Assembly: GCF_019219075.1 (NCBI RefSeq)
Contig: NZ_JAHUWJ010000003.1
Span: 485,189-549,188, forward strand
Direction of reading: 5' to 3'
Origin: Chitinophaga sp. sic0106
GTDB taxonomy: Bacteria > Bacteroidota > Bacteroidia > Chitinophagales > Chitinophagaceae
DNA length: 64,000 nucleotides
Shown: piece after piece, positions 42,653 through 52,709 of the stretch
Numbering within the stretch: the stretch's first letter is position 1
Layout: every line of letters begins with the position of its first letter
The notes under the pieces: model-generated
Database searches by the model: none
Seen by the model: only the letters and a program-made list of their open reading frames with translations
Told to the model about the DNA's origin: nothing
Program-made: the position numbers and the translations under genes

Positions 42653-45601
42653 TTATTTGATGGCGGCTTCGTAAATCTCCGCTTCAATAATACTCAATGC
42701 GCCTTTGGCTTTGGAATCATCTCTGGCTACGCCGTCATCCAGCTTTTTGCCGGTGACTTCCACCATTTGGGTGCCATTCTGTTCTTTGGAGATGGCGGCC
42801 AGCTGGATACGTACTTTCTTTCCTTTGGCAGGCGTGCAGGAAAGGGTGCAATAGCCGAGGGTGAGCGGCGTTTTGCCGTTGAACACCTCCTTACCGTCAA
42901 CGGTTATACGCAGTGGATAGGAGCGGGATTTGAAGTTATTGAGTTTTAAGGTGATTTCGTGGATGGTGCCTTCTCGCTCCAGTTCGTACTCGATCCAGGC
43001 AGTTTCCAGCTTACCATCGTTTACCCAGTCGGACAGTTCGTTGTCGTCATAACTCATGAATGCCGAGTCCGTATTGGCGCCGGCGGTAGCGCTCTTAATG
43101 CGCAGGGCCGTACGGGTAGGCACATACGAAGGCGTTAGTGGTGCGGGGCCGCGTACCAGGCTTACCGGCAGATTGCTGCCGGGCAAGGTGGTGGCCAGTC
43201 CGTTTTTAGTGGGGAATGGTTTGGAAGAGAGGGTAAGGGTAGCTGGTTTGAGTCCGTCCGTAGTGGCTTTGATGGTGACCGTACCAGCGATGGTGGCTGC
43301 GCGGATCAATGCCCTGTTCACACCCCCTTCTACCGGAAACTCACGGGTAAGGGTATAGTTATCCGGCCCCATAGCCATGCCGCCAATCCATTCTGCCGGG
43401 CCATCCAGGGAGAATTGAATGGAGTTTAATGCATCCGGCACGCGGTTACCGGCGGCATCTACCACTTCCACCTGCAAGAGTGCCAGGTCCTGCCCATCGG
43501 CCGTAAAACCTTGTGGCGATGCAATATTGGTCAGTTTCAGAGCCACTGGTGCACCGGTGGTTTTCTTCTCTCCCGATATCACCTGCTTACCATTTTTATC
43601 AAAACCTACAGCGCTAATAGTACCCGCCTCCCAGGCTACTGCCGGGAAGGTAAACAGGAAGCCATCACTTTTTTCGCCAAAGCCCTGGGATTTGCCGTTT
43701 ACCCGGAGTTCCACCTTATCAGCCGTGGAAATCACGTAGACCGGTTTCTTTACGCCAGCTTTGTAGTTCCAGTGGCCCACGATGTGCAGCCCTTCTTTTT
43801 CAGGCACTACCCAGCCATTCCACATCACCTGATGGGCATAGAAGTTTTCTTTTTTGATGCGCAGTGCATCCACCTCTCCACTCCGGCGGTAGTTTTCCTC
43901 TCCGCGGTGGTGGGTATTGGTTTCTGAGAAAACGATGTTTACACCACCAGCACTCACACGGGTACCGGTACCGGGGCGCTCACGCCAGAATTCATACCAG
44001 CGTTTCACATTTTCAACGGCGTGGCTCTCCATATTCCGGTTATAGCCGGCGGCACTCTGCCCGTTGTGGGAAGGCCCATCACCATCCTTGTGGTAGGGTG
44101 CCGTGTAGTCGTCCCAGTATTTACGGGAGCCCTCATCGCGGGAATATTCCATGGCCCACATAGGGATATGTGCGCTTTTGTTGGTATACAGCATTTCACC
44201 GCCATACTCGGCCGCTTTACTATTGAGCATTTCCCGGGAGCCGATCGCCCGGCCGCCATGCGGATCATACTGATCACGGATAGCTTTCATCTCTCCCATA
44301 TGTATTTCACTAATACTTTCATTGCCGCACTCATAAAATACGATACTGGGGTTATTGCGGTTATAGATCATAGCGTCGCGCATGACGGCCTTACGTTGTT
44401 CCCAGCGGGTGCCGCTCACATCTGCTTCTGCATCGCCGGCAGGCATGGCTTGCATGAGCCCTACCCTGTCGCAGCTCTCAATGTCCTGCTTCCAGGGGGT
44501 GATATGCATCCAACGTACCAGGTTACCGTTGCCTTCCACCATGAGGCCATTAGAATAATCGCTCAGCCAGGCCGGTACCGACAAGCCTACAGAGGGCCAT
44601 TCGTTGGACGTACGCTGCGCATAGCCGTGTACCATGATCACGCGGTCGTTGAGGTAGATCATGCCGTCCTTAAACTCAGTTTTACGGAAGCCCGTGCGGG
44701 TCACCACTGCATCCACCGGTTTATTATTTATTTTGAGTGTGGTAGTTACGTTATAGAGATAGCCATAGCCCCAGCTCCAGAAGTTCAGGTTTTGCACCGG
44801 TGCTGCTGCGGACAGTACCAGGGATTGTCCGGGAGCGACGGTCTGGTTGTTACTGCTGAAAGTGGCTACCTGCTTGTTATTGATATCACGTACCACTACT
44901 TCCAGCGTAACCCTTTGGGGACCGGCGGTTTCATTGTTTACTTCGGATTCTGCATGTACGGTGGCCGACCGTCCCTTGATATTGAAATCGGTTGCATAGA
45001 TATACGTGCCAATAGTGTGCAGGAAGGAATTAAGCGGCAAGGTTTGGTATACTTTGCCTGTTACATGCAGGTACACGTTTTTATTAATGCCGCCGTAGTT
45101 GGCGTTAAAGTTTTTATCTTCCCACTGAAACTTCTGATTGGTGGCTTTTTCGCGGTAATCCCATTTATTATCGATCCTGGCAGCGATGGTATTTTCCACA
45201 CCTGGTTTTACGAGGCTGGTAATATCAAAGCCAAATGCAGTGACCCCATTTTCATGCAGGCCTACATGTTGGCCGTTGACGTAGAAGTCGCCCGCCTGAC
45301 GGATTCCTTCGAACTCTAAAAATACTTTTCGCCCGGCTGCGGATGCAGGCAGTGTAAATGTTTTACGGTACCAGGCGATGCTGGTGCTCAGGTCTTTAAT
45401 GTCTTTCCGAAAGGCTTCTTTTTCGTTCCAGGCGTAGGGCAGTGTTACTTTTTTCCAGGTGGCGTCATTGAAATCGGCTGCTGCGGCGGTGGTATCGCCG
45501 ATGAATACTTTCCAGTCGCTGTTGAAGTTGTATTTGGTTCGCTGCGCGAAGCTGGTGAGACTCAGCATCACACCGAGGAGGGCCAGTTGAATTTTTTTCA
45601 T
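42653..45601 (-). CDS. Glycoside hydrolase family 2 enzyme (beta-galactosidase type) with DUF4982 and C-terminal discoidin-like domain
   Basis: A 982-residue secreted enzyme; ATG 45601 starts the signal peptide (MKKIQLALLGVMLSLTSFAQ), while the longer frame only runs through the upstream hairpins. Order: GH2 sugar-binding jelly roll (WYRKTFTLPASAAGRKVFLEFEGIRQAGDFYVNGQHVG), Ig-like domain, TIM barrel, DUF4982 (VYVISTADKVELRVNGKSQGFG), Ig-like domain (ADGQDLALLQVEVVDAAGNRVPDA) and a CBM32/F5-8C-like tail. Acid/base E428 is in YECGNESISEIH; the likely nucleophile is E560 in VFSETNTHHRGE. Third gene of a SusC-SusD-GH2 locus, so it probably removes beta-linked galactose or glucuronate from imported glycans; exact sugar unknown. 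Confidence 0.92.
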   Translation of the reverse strand: MKKIQLALLGVMLSLTSFAQRTKYNFNSDWKVFIGDTTAAAADFNDATWKKVTLPYAWNEKEAFRKDIKDLSTSIAWYRKTFTLPASAAGRKVFLEFEGIRQAGDFYVNGQHVGLHENGVTAFGFDITSLVKPGVENTIAARIDNKWDYREKATNQKFQWEDKNFNANYGGINKNVYLHVTGKVYQTLPLNSFLHTIGTYIYATDFNIKGRSATVHAESEVNNETAGPQRVTLEVVVRDINNKQVATFSSNNQTVAPGQSLVLSAAAPVQNLNFWSWGYGYLYNVTTTLKINNKPVDAVVTRTGFRKTEFKDGMIYLNDRVIMVHGYAQRTSNEWPSVGLSVPAWLSDYSNGLMVEGNGNLVRWMHITPWKQDIESCDRVGLMQAMPAGDAEADVSGTRWEQRKAVMRDAMIYNRNNPSIVFYECGNESISEIHMGEMKAIRDQYDPHGGRAIGSREMLNSKAAEYGGEMLYTNKSAHIPMWAMEYSRDEGSRKYWDDYTAPYHKDGDGPSHNGQSAAGYNRNMESHAVENVKRWYEFWRERPGTGTRVSAGGVNIVFSETNTHHRGEENYRRSGEVDALRIKKENFYAHQVMWNGWVVPEKEGLHIVGHWNYKAGVKKPVYVISTADKVELRVNGKSQGFGEKSDGFLFTFPAVAWEAGTISAVGFDKNGKQVISGEKKTTGAPVALKLTNIASPQGFTADGQDLALLQVEVVDAAGNRVPDALNSIQFSLDGPAEWIGGMAMGPDNYTLTREFPVEGGVNRALIRAATIAGTVTIKATTDGLKPATLTLSSKPFPTKNGLATTLPGSNLPVSLVRGPAPLTPSYVPTRTALRIKSATAGANTDSAFMSYDDNELSDWVNDGKLETAWIEYELEREGTIHEITLKLNNFKSRSYPLRITVDGKEVFNGKTPLTLGYCTLSCTPAKGKKVRIQLAAISKEQNGTQMVEVTGKKLDDGVARDDSKAKGALSIIEAEIYEAAIK

Positions 45602-45614
45602 AAGTTTTGAGTTA

Positions 45615-45683
45615 CGAAAAATCGGGAGGGCCGGCGGCCCTCCCGATTTTTCGATGATAGCGGCTGGCGAGCCGCTATCATCG
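45615..45683. repeat. Two abutting perfect hairpins between susD and GH2 genes
   Basis: First: CGAAAAATCGGGAGGGCC and GGCCCTCCCGATTTTTCG, 18-bp perfect arms with a GGC loop (45615-45653). Second: CGATGATAGCGGCT and AGCCGCTATCATCG, 14-bp perfect arms with a GGCG loop (45652-45683). They share two bases. No T-run follows on the operon strand, so they look like processing or stability elements that set susD versus GH2 message levels. Confidence 0.88.
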
Positions 45684-45733
45684 GTCCAGGAATTTTGCGA
45701 TGCCGGCGTTAGCGCCATCCATCCAAAGTATTA

Positions 45734-47887
45734 TTAATATCCGGGATTCTGGTAGGCAGCCATAGCGGCGGCATCCAGCGGTTTACCATTTTCATCGGTG
45801 AGCTGCAACAGGTAGTTGGATGGCCAAGGGCGGAAGGTAAATTCCTTTTTCATTTGTCCTTTACCGTTACCATCCTGTCCACCACCGTTCACCGGATTAT
45901 CGGCTACCGGCCAGCGGCCTGCCAGCGGAGATGCCATCTGGTTCAGGTATACTGTTCTGTCGTAGAGAATACCTGCATTGTGCAGATCTTCCCACAAGAT
46001 ACCTTCTCCGAGCAGCTCTCTTGTCTTCTCATTATAAATAAAATGAACAAACATATCCGCTTTACTGGTAACAGTAGGGATATAACGTTCTGCCAGCGCC
46101 TGTGGTGCACCGGGTGTGAAGAAATCTTCCGTGGCCCTGATGGCATTGAAAGAGGCACCGGTAGCAGGGTAAGGCGTTGTTTTTTCAGCAGCTGTTAATG
46201 CAGTAGCAGCAGGTTCCCACTGGATCAGTACCTGCGGGCGGCTCTCGCCTGACTTATACGCTGCACGCTGGCGGATCACGTTGATGTCTGCCAGGGCATC
46301 ATTATACATACCCTTACGGCCATACGCTTCTGCGCGCACGAGGTAGGTTTCACCTAAGCGCATCAGGATGGCGTCTCTGGTACCGCTTTCGCTGTTGAAA
46401 TTGCTCTCGTCGGCGCTACCACCACGTAAGGGGTCCACAAATTTCTTTACAGACAAATACGGTGCAGGGCTACCGGTGTTCAAGCCTATCGGATTCTGAT
46501 TGTAGTTTACGCGATAGTAGGTGCGGCCTGTTACTGCGGAGCGTATCCATCTTACCGCGAACTGGTAAGGCTGGCTCATGACCATGGTGCTATCCAGCGC
46601 TTCGTTTTTCTGGTTCTCCAGGTAAATGAGTGCGCGCTTGCCCAAGGTAGCTCTTGGAGTACCTGACACTACTGAGGGCTCTCCGGCAGGCTTGTTTGCA
46701 TTCCACCAGGCGGCAGCATTGGCATTCCAGGTCCAGGAGCCGGCAGCGTTACAGATATATTCGTACTGGAAAGTTTTGTAGTAGCGGGAATCGTTTACCT
46801 TATCCGTGAACACATCGTAACCAAAGTCAGTAGGTTTAAACGTACCAAACGGACGGCCATAGGCCATGGCACGGGTTACACCTGTAGCATCGGTATAGTT
46901 GCCGGTGTGATAGTTTACAGAGCGGTTGTTGAAGCGGCCATTCAGTGAGGTGTTGATATCAAACTGCGCTGCCCACAGCACCTCTTTGCTGGGAGAGGTT
47001 TCAGATACTTTAGGATCAAATAAGGTCCAGTAATCGGGGGCCAGACCAGCGGCACCACCGGCAGTATTGATCACATCTGTGGTAATGCTGATCACAGAAT
47101 CCAGGTCGGTAGGCACATTTCCCTTGTACAGCATTTTCAGGGCATTATCCCCACTGTTCTGGAACGTGGCGGCCTGTGCTCTGGCTAAGTATAATTTGGC
47201 GAGAAAATGCCCTGCTGCCAGCTTAGTGACGCGCCCCTGCTCTGATACGGTGGCCGGGAGGTTGGCGTAAGCCTCGCGCATATCTCCGATGATCTGTTTA
47301 TAGATATCTTCCAGCTTAGCTTTTGGATAATAATAGACGCCATTGTCCATTCGTTTAGGCGTCAGCGTTAATGGCACATCGCCGAGCTGATTAGTGACCA
47401 GGTAGTATGCCCAGGCACGGAGAAACAGGATCTCTCCCCGTTTGATTTTACGGTAGTTTTCGTCAGACCCAAATTTACCGGGCTTCTGGTTATCGATAAT
47501 ATCCAGGGCGATGTTACAGTTGTTGATATGCGGATAAACGCCCATTGGCGGATTGTCCGCATTGGTGGCACCCAGGAAATTGTACATGTTGGTAGATGCG
47601 ATGGTGGCTACGTTGGAGCCGTAGATAGCCGCTGTCATGGTAGCGTAGGTATTGGTGGCAGACATATACGCATCGGTTTCTGCCTGTACCAGCCTTGCGC
47701 CGCTGGCGTCCCATTCATTTTTCAGCCGGGAGATGTTATATAACCCGTTGATCAATGAGTTCAACCCTTCTTCAGTATTGTAGTAGTCCTGTGTCAGGTT
47801 AGACACTTGCTTTTCCGTTAAAAACTTTTTGCAGGAATCCAGCGAGCCGGCCAGCAGTACCAGGACTATCGGAATATATCGTTTCAT
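45734..47887 (-). CDS. SusD/RagB family outer-membrane lipoprotein (second locus)
   Basis: A 717-residue lipoprotein, long for the family (usual about 500-650). Signal MKRYIPIVLVLLAGSLDSCKKFL with lipobox LDSC. RagB features: NLTQDYYNTEEGLNSLINGLYN at the N-terminus, GEILFLRAWAYYLVTNQLGDVPL, AAGHFLAKLYLARAQA, and AILMRLGETYLVRAEAYGRKGMYNDALADINVIRQRAAY with TRELLGEGILWEDLHNAG near the end. It sits 24 bp after SusC and before GH2. It should act as the surface glycan-binding lid. Confidence 0.93.
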   Translation of the reverse strand: MKRYIPIVLVLLAGSLDSCKKFLTEKQVSNLTQDYYNTEEGLNSLINGLYNISRLKNEWDASGARLVQAETDAYMSATNTYATMTAAIYGSNVATIASTNMYNFLGATNADNPPMGVYPHINNCNIALDIIDNQKPGKFGSDENYRKIKRGEILFLRAWAYYLVTNQLGDVPLTLTPKRMDNGVYYYPKAKLEDIYKQIIGDMREAYANLPATVSEQGRVTKLAAGHFLAKLYLARAQAATFQNSGDNALKMLYKGNVPTDLDSVISITTDVINTAGGAAGLAPDYWTLFDPKVSETSPSKEVLWAAQFDINTSLNGRFNNRSVNYHTGNYTDATGVTRAMAYGRPFGTFKPTDFGYDVFTDKVNDSRYYKTFQYEYICNAAGSWTWNANAAAWWNANKPAGEPSVVSGTPRATLGKRALIYLENQKNEALDSTMVMSQPYQFAVRWIRSAVTGRTYYRVNYNQNPIGLNTGSPAPYLSVKKFVDPLRGGSADESNFNSESGTRDAILMRLGETYLVRAEAYGRKGMYNDALADINVIRQRAAYKSGESRPQVLIQWEPAATALTAAEKTTPYPATGASFNAIRATEDFFTPGAPQALAERYIPTVTSKADMFVHFIYNEKTRELLGEGILWEDLHNAGILYDRTVYLNQMASPLAGRWPVADNPVNGGGQDGNGKGQMKKEFTFRPWPSNYLLQLTDENGKPLDAAAMAAYQNPGY

Positions 47888-47911
47888 AATTTCAGTTAAG
47901 ATCGTTAAGGT

Positions 47912-50900
47912 TTAGAATGCTGCGCGTACACCAAATACGATACTGCGTGGCAGGATGGTATTGTTGTTTTGTCCACCCACCGGGCTGGTGAAGAACGAGT
48001 TGGCCTGCGATTCTGATTGCCAGTTGGTTTCATCATCCGGGTTGAGTCCCATTTTCACGATGTCGCCACCAAAAATGAATGGATTCAGCACCTGTACGTT
48101 TATCTGAATATTTTTCATTTTCAGTTTGTTGATCACACTTTCTGGCAGGTCGTAGGAAAGTGAAATATTCCTTACTGCCGCGAAAGAGCCACTATAGTAC
48201 TGCATAGCTGATTCGATGTTGGTAACACCTGTAGCGCCGAGGATAGGCAGCGGGTAGCGGCCACCCTGGTTATCCCAGCTCCAGAGGTTCGTTTCATTTC
48301 TGCCGAACACGCCCGGATAACCACCGAAGTAGGTTTGTCCTACACGGGCGTAGATAAAGGAGCTTAGCGACCAGCCTTTGTAAGTAAAGGTATTGGTGAT
48401 ACCACCGTACCATTTAGGTCGCGCGGTACCGCGGATCACGTAGTCGGCTGCATCGATTTTATGATCCCCGTTCTGATCCACTACTTTAACGGTACCTGGT
48501 TTGAAATCGAGGCCACCAATAGATTTGAACTTGGCCATCTCCTCCAGATCTTCTTTACTGTTACTCCAGATGCCGGCATCCTGCAATTGGTAGAACACCT
48601 GCCATGGCTGGCCGATGAAGAGGCGTTGCGCCACCATATCCTGCTTGCCGTTGATCAGTTCCACGATTTCTTCCTTGTTGGTAGACCAGGTGAGGTTAGT
48701 ACTCCAGGTAAAGTCTTTGGTGCGGATATTATCCGTGTTGATGGTAACTTCCCATCCTTTGTTTCTGGACTTGCCGATGTTCATCAGTTTACTTACGTAA
48801 CCGCCAACCGCGTTCAGGTCTCTGGAGAAGAGGAGGTCAGATGTTTGTTGATTGTAGTACTCCACGGAACCGGAGATACGGCTGTTGAACACCGCGAAGT
48901 CGATACCGGCGTTGATCTGCGCGGTTTTTTCCCAGCTCATATCCGGATTTTGTGCCGTTAATGGCAGGTAGCCGATGGCCGGAGTGGAACCCCATGAGTA
49001 GCTGGCCCTGTCGAGCGGGCCACTGGTAGTATATGGTGCCACAGAGGAGTTACCGGTAACGCCATAGCCTACACGTGGTTTTAGTTCATTGATCCAGCTG
49101 ATGTTGCGAATCCAGTTTTCCTCCTGCATTTTCCATGCGAGGGCAAAGGAAGGGAAGAACTCCCATTTATTGGCAGGAGCCAGCACAGAGGAGCCATCGT
49201 AGCGGCCGGAGGCGGTCAGCAGGTATTTATTCATGAGGGTATAGTTGATTCTACCCATGAATGAGCTGAGTGTATTTTCAGTGAAGCCGGTACCAATGCC
49301 AGGGTTGCCTTGTGTGTTGGAGGCCAGGTCGTACCACATGCTCAGTGGTATAACGACGCCGCCTACACTGGTACTGGTATTTTCCTTCCGTGATTTCTGT
49401 GCGGATTGCAGGAGGGTAACACCCAGTGCGTGGTTTTTATTGAATGATTTATCGTAGGTCAGCAGGTTTTCTACCACCCAGGAGAAGTTTTCTTCTCTGG
49501 CGTAGGAGGCGGTGTTAGCGCGCTGACTGAGGTGTCCGGTTACGTTAGGGCCTGTCCAGGCGCCATTGCGGAAGTTACGCATCTGCGCGCCGAAGTTCAC
49601 CCGATATTTCAGGCCTGGCGCCAGTTTCACTTCTGAGTAAACGTTGGACATAATGGAAGAGGAGCGTCTTTCATTAATGGACTGGTCGATATCTATCAGT
49701 GGGTTCCAGGTATTGAGGTTGCCGCCGGGGTTTCGGATGGCAACGCCCTGGTCGTTGTACGGGAATGCCCATGGGAACTGCGTGGTAGCGCGGCCATAGA
49801 GGTCTTTCGCACCTGTATTACCACTGTTTGTGGAGATACCAAAGTTTTGGGTGGACATGCTCGCGATCACGGAAACGCCCATCGTAAACCACTTGTTCGC
49901 TACTACATCACCATTGAGATTGAGGTTGAAGCGTTCGAAGTCCTGGTCTTTCTGCACACCGGTTTGGTTATTGTAACCCACGGACATATAGAGTTTAGCC
50001 GTTTCCGTGCCTGCGGACAGGGACAGTTGATAGTTTTGGGTGACGCCGGTACGGGAGGCTGCATCTCTCCAGTTGTAGGTAGGGATGTTAGCGGAGTTGT
50101 ACACGGGGATCATATCAGGCCAGCCGAGTGCTTTTTCCTGGGCGGTGGTTTGGCGCATTTTCACGGAGCCGTCGGCGTTCCATTCATAACCTTTCATGGT
50201 GGCGGCCAGCAGTTCAGCGTAGTTATTGGTGATACCGGAGGCTGGGAAGGCGAGGCTGTCGAGGCGCGGATCGGGGTACCATTGCTGCGGTGCAACGGTG
50301 AGGTCTGCCGGGCTGCCGCTCTGGTAGCGGCGACCGTTGATCAGGCCATAGCGGATACGATCGATATATTCACCGCCTGTCATCCAGTCGGTGAGATTTT
50401 TATAACTATCGAGTGAGACGTTGGAAGCGAGGTTGAGGGATACTTTTCCTTTGGAGCCTTTTTTGGTGCTCACGAGGATGACCCCATTGGCGCCTCTGGA
50501 ACCATAGATAGCCGTGGCGGAAGCATCTTTGAGGATTTCAACCGAGGCGATATCATTAGGATTGAGATCGTTGATGGAGAAGGAAGTGACGCCGAGGGCG
50601 CTTACTACCGGTACCCCGTCGATCACATAGAGTGGCTCATTGGATGCGTTCTGGCTGCGTGTACCACGGATACGGATACTCGGCACTTCGCCCGGGCGCA
50701 TGTTGGTGGCAACGTTCATACCCGAAGCTTTACCCTGGAGTGCCTGGGCTACGTTGGTAACGGGGCGTTCCTGGATGGTTTCAGCAGTGATGCGGGAGAG
50801 TGCACCGGTAACATCACTTTTTTTCTGGGTACCATAACCTACGACAACGATATCGTTGAGCATGGATTGTTTGGACGACAGGTGGATGGTGATGGATTTG

Positions 50901-51211
50901 CGGCGGATGACCTCTTCCGTAACGGGAACCTGCTTTGTATCATACCCGATAAAGGTAACTGCGATTGTTTCGCCGGCAGCAACGTTTAACGTGATCGTAC
51001 CATCTCCCCCGGTTAATCCTCTTCTTTCGGATTTACCGACCATGACAGATGCGCCGGGGAGCGGCATGCTGGTGGTGTCCTGGATGTGGATGACGATGGG
51101 TGTCAGCTGCTGGCGGATGCCGGCGATGGCGTTGGTTGGCATTGCAACGGCCAGCAGGCAGATGGCTGCCAGCAGGGATAAAGTTGATTTCACAATAGTA
51201 TGTGATTGCAT
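47912..51211 (-). CDS. SusC/RagA family TonB-dependent transporter (second locus, no STN domain)
   Basis: A 1099-residue transporter; ATG 51211 is preferred because it starts a signal-like segment (MQSHTIVKSTLSLLAAICLLAVAMPTNAIAG). Domain order: CarboxypepD_reg-like (IVIHIQDTTSMPLPGASVMVGKSERRGLTGGDGTITL), plug with TonB-linked motif DIVVVGYGTQKKSDVTGALSRI and the SusC signature SVEILKDASATAIYGSRGANGVILVSTKKG, then the barrel ending RSIVFGVRAAF. Unlike the susC at 30919 there is no STN domain, in keeping with the absence of sigma/FecR genes here; control must come from elsewhere. First gene of the SusC-SusD-GH2 unit. Confidence 0.95.
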   Translation of the reverse strand: MQSHTIVKSTLSLLAAICLLAVAMPTNAIAGIRQQLTPIVIHIQDTTSMPLPGASVMVGKSERRGLTGGDGTITLNVAAGETIAVTFIGYDTKQVPVTEEVIRRKSITIHLSSKQSMLNDIVVVGYGTQKKSDVTGALSRITAETIQERPVTNVAQALQGKASGMNVATNMRPGEVPSIRIRGTRSQNASNEPLYVIDGVPVVSALGVTSFSINDLNPNDIASVEILKDASATAIYGSRGANGVILVSTKKGSKGKVSLNLASNVSLDSYKNLTDWMTGGEYIDRIRYGLINGRRYQSGSPADLTVAPQQWYPDPRLDSLAFPASGITNNYAELLAATMKGYEWNADGSVKMRQTTAQEKALGWPDMIPVYNSANIPTYNWRDAASRTGVTQNYQLSLSAGTETAKLYMSVGYNNQTGVQKDQDFERFNLNLNGDVVANKWFTMGVSVIASMSTQNFGISTNSGNTGAKDLYGRATTQFPWAFPYNDQGVAIRNPGGNLNTWNPLIDIDQSINERRSSSIMSNVYSEVKLAPGLKYRVNFGAQMRNFRNGAWTGPNVTGHLSQRANTASYAREENFSWVVENLLTYDKSFNKNHALGVTLLQSAQKSRKENTSTSVGGVVIPLSMWYDLASNTQGNPGIGTGFTENTLSSFMGRINYTLMNKYLLTASGRYDGSSVLAPANKWEFFPSFALAWKMQEENWIRNISWINELKPRVGYGVTGNSSVAPYTTSGPLDRASYSWGSTPAIGYLPLTAQNPDMSWEKTAQINAGIDFAVFNSRISGSVEYYNQQTSDLLFSRDLNAVGGYVSKLMNIGKSRNKGWEVTINTDNIRTKDFTWSTNLTWSTNKEEIVELINGKQDMVAQRLFIGQPWQVFYQLQDAGIWSNSKEDLEEMAKFKSIGGLDFKPGTVKVVDQNGDHKIDAADYVIRGTARPKWYGGITNTFTYKGWSLSSFIYARVGQTYFGGYPGVFGRNETNLWSWDNQGGRYPLPILGATGVTNIESAMQYYSGSFAAVRNISLSYDLPESVINKLKMKNIQINVQVLNPFIFGGDIVKMGLNPDDETNWQSESQANSFFTSPVGGQNNNTILPRSIVFGVRAAF

Positions 51212-51561
51212 TACCCGTCGTCGGAAAGACTGTAAGACTGTAATAAGACGGGCACCTGTGTTTGAATGGTGGCAAGCACTTGTTCTCATAACTTGGACAT
51301 ATATTTAGTGATTGGCCGATAAGATGGCCAGCTCCGGTTTTGCCGGAGAATTATACGATTAGACCAGTATTTCTATCAGTTTGGTTTTCCGCGAATAAGG
51401 AGCAAAGTATAGTCCGTGTTCTGTTTTTATGTTGACAATGTCTCTCTTTCTACATTTACTATCTGCTGCGATTTATCGTTGTGTAATTGATCGGACTATA
51501 TTTCAACCCGAAATATACTTCTATCCTGATTTCTACTATCCTGCTCTGTCCTGTGGGGTAT
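51212..51561. promoter_or_regulatory. Upstream region of the second SusCD locus
   Basis: This 350-bp stretch has no gene. It holds the inverted repeat TATATTTC-aaccc-GAAATATA (51497-51517), a possible operator, and a near match to the -7 element on the minus strand (ATACTTTG near 51407-51414). Confidence 0.35.
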
Positions 51562-51592
51562 AAAAAAACCCGATAGCGGAGGGCTATCGGGT
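51562..51592 (-). terminator. Intrinsic terminator of the small membrane protein gene
   Basis: On the minus strand ACCCGATAGC pairs with GCTATCGGGT over a 5-nt loop, followed by a run of seven T. It is 56 bp beyond the stop at 51648. Confidence 0.88.
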
Positions 51593-51647
51593 GATGATAT
51601 TCTTGCAATACGATGATGATCGTTCGGAAGTAATCTAAAGAAAATGA

Positions 51648-51941
51648 TTATTGGCCAATGGAGTCGATTTCCTTTTGTTTTTGTGCTTTTAATGCTTTTT
51701 TAATAGAAAAGTAGCCATAAAGTGAAATTGAGCCTAGCAGTATTTGCAGGTAGGGACTGCTGTTAGCTCCGGCGGATGCTTTATACACCAGTGAATCGGA
51801 TGTCCCCCAGATTTGGAGTCCAGCAGATAGCAGTCCAATTAAAATGAATAATAATCCGAAAACGAGAAAGGCGCGCCTGTAAGCTTTCTTAAGCATCCAT
51901 TTTTCAGGTACCTCATTAGTGAATTTAAATGTTACTTTCAT
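51648..51941 (-). CDS. Small two-span membrane protein, function unknown
   Basis: A 97-residue protein with two hydrophobic spans, about 24-46 (AFLVFGLLFILIGLLSAGLQIWG) and 64-80 (YLQILLGSISLYGYFSI), and a charged C-terminal tail (KKALKAQKQKEIDSIGQ). No family recognised. It has its own terminator and stands alone between a SusC locus and a ferritin gene. Confidence 0.7.
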   Translation of the reverse strand: MKVTFKFTNEVPEKWMLKKAYRRAFLVFGLLFILIGLLSAGLQIWGTSDSLVYKASAGANSSPYLQILLGSISLYGYFSIKKALKAQKQKEIDSIGQ

Positions 51942-52089
51942 TGCGATATAGGTGAAGTACGAAAGTAATGATTTTGTTGGAAATACTGTGTAAAGAAGGG
52001 AGGAGATAAAAGCGCAGAGACGCCAACATGGCGTCTCTACAGGGTAATTATATGGTAACGCAGTAATTGCGTGTAGGCGGTACTGAGAG

Positions 52090-52587
52090 TTATTCCTGAT
52101 CGATGGTCATGATATCTCTGTCGAAGAGATACAAGCCGCTCTTATCGTCGCCGATCAGTTCAAGCTTATCGTTACAATCGCGGGCGAGTCTTTCTTCTTC
52201 CATTTGTTCCATTACAAACCATTGGAGGAAGTTATGCGTGGCGTAATCTTTTTCTGCCAGGGCGATTTCCACGAGGTCGTTGATGCTTTCACTCACTTTC
52301 ACTTCATGCTTGAACAGTTGTTCGAAGGCTGCTTTGAGTGATACGAAGGTCATTACCGGTTGCTCGAGGGCAGGTATAACGGCAAAGCCCCCACGCTCGT
52401 TCACAAAGTGAATCAGTTTGAGCATATGCATTCTTTCTTCTTCGCTGTGGCGGTAGAAGAATTTAGTTACGCCTTTTAAACCTGGTTGGATTTCTGCCCA
52501 GCTGCCCATAGCCAGGTAGGCTTGTGATGATTGCGCTTCCATCAGGATTTGTTTGTTAAGCGCATCTTTCATTTTTTGTGATAACAT
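52090..52587 (-). CDS. ftnA: Non-heme ferritin
   Basis: A 165-residue ferritin that oxidises Fe(II) and stores it as a mineral in a 24-subunit cage. Ferroxidase residues: E17 (ILMEAQSS), E51 and H54 (SEEERMHM), with the E and Q residues of helices C and D in VSESINDLVEIA and WFVMEQMEEE. Close to the length of FtnA. Cytoplasmic, single gene. It lies a few kilobases from the siderophore operon, but there is no sign of co-transcription. Confidence 0.95.
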   Translation of the reverse strand: MLSQKMKDALNKQILMEAQSSQAYLAMGSWAEIQPGLKGVTKFFYRHSEEERMHMLKLIHFVNERGGFAVIPALEQPVMTFVSLKAAFEQLFKHEVKVSESINDLVEIALAEKDYATHNFLQWFVMEQMEEERLARDCNDKLELIGDDKSGLYLFDRDIMTIDQE

Positions 52588-52709
52588 GCTAGTATAAGTT
52601 CAGGTTAAATATTGGTAAATAATAACGGGTATTCCTACTGTTAAGTTCCTGAAAAGTACGAATAAAAGTCATGTCCTTACAAGAAAAAATAAAAAAGTGC
52701 AGGCAGGGG

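Noticed and set aside
44021..45319. 432-codon plus-strand frame opposite the GH2 gene
   Set aside because: Antisense of a gene with clear domains; the frame has no family match, start context or promoter.
49847..50416. 189-codon plus-strand frame in the second susC
   Set aside because: Shadow of the SusC barrel; no independent features.
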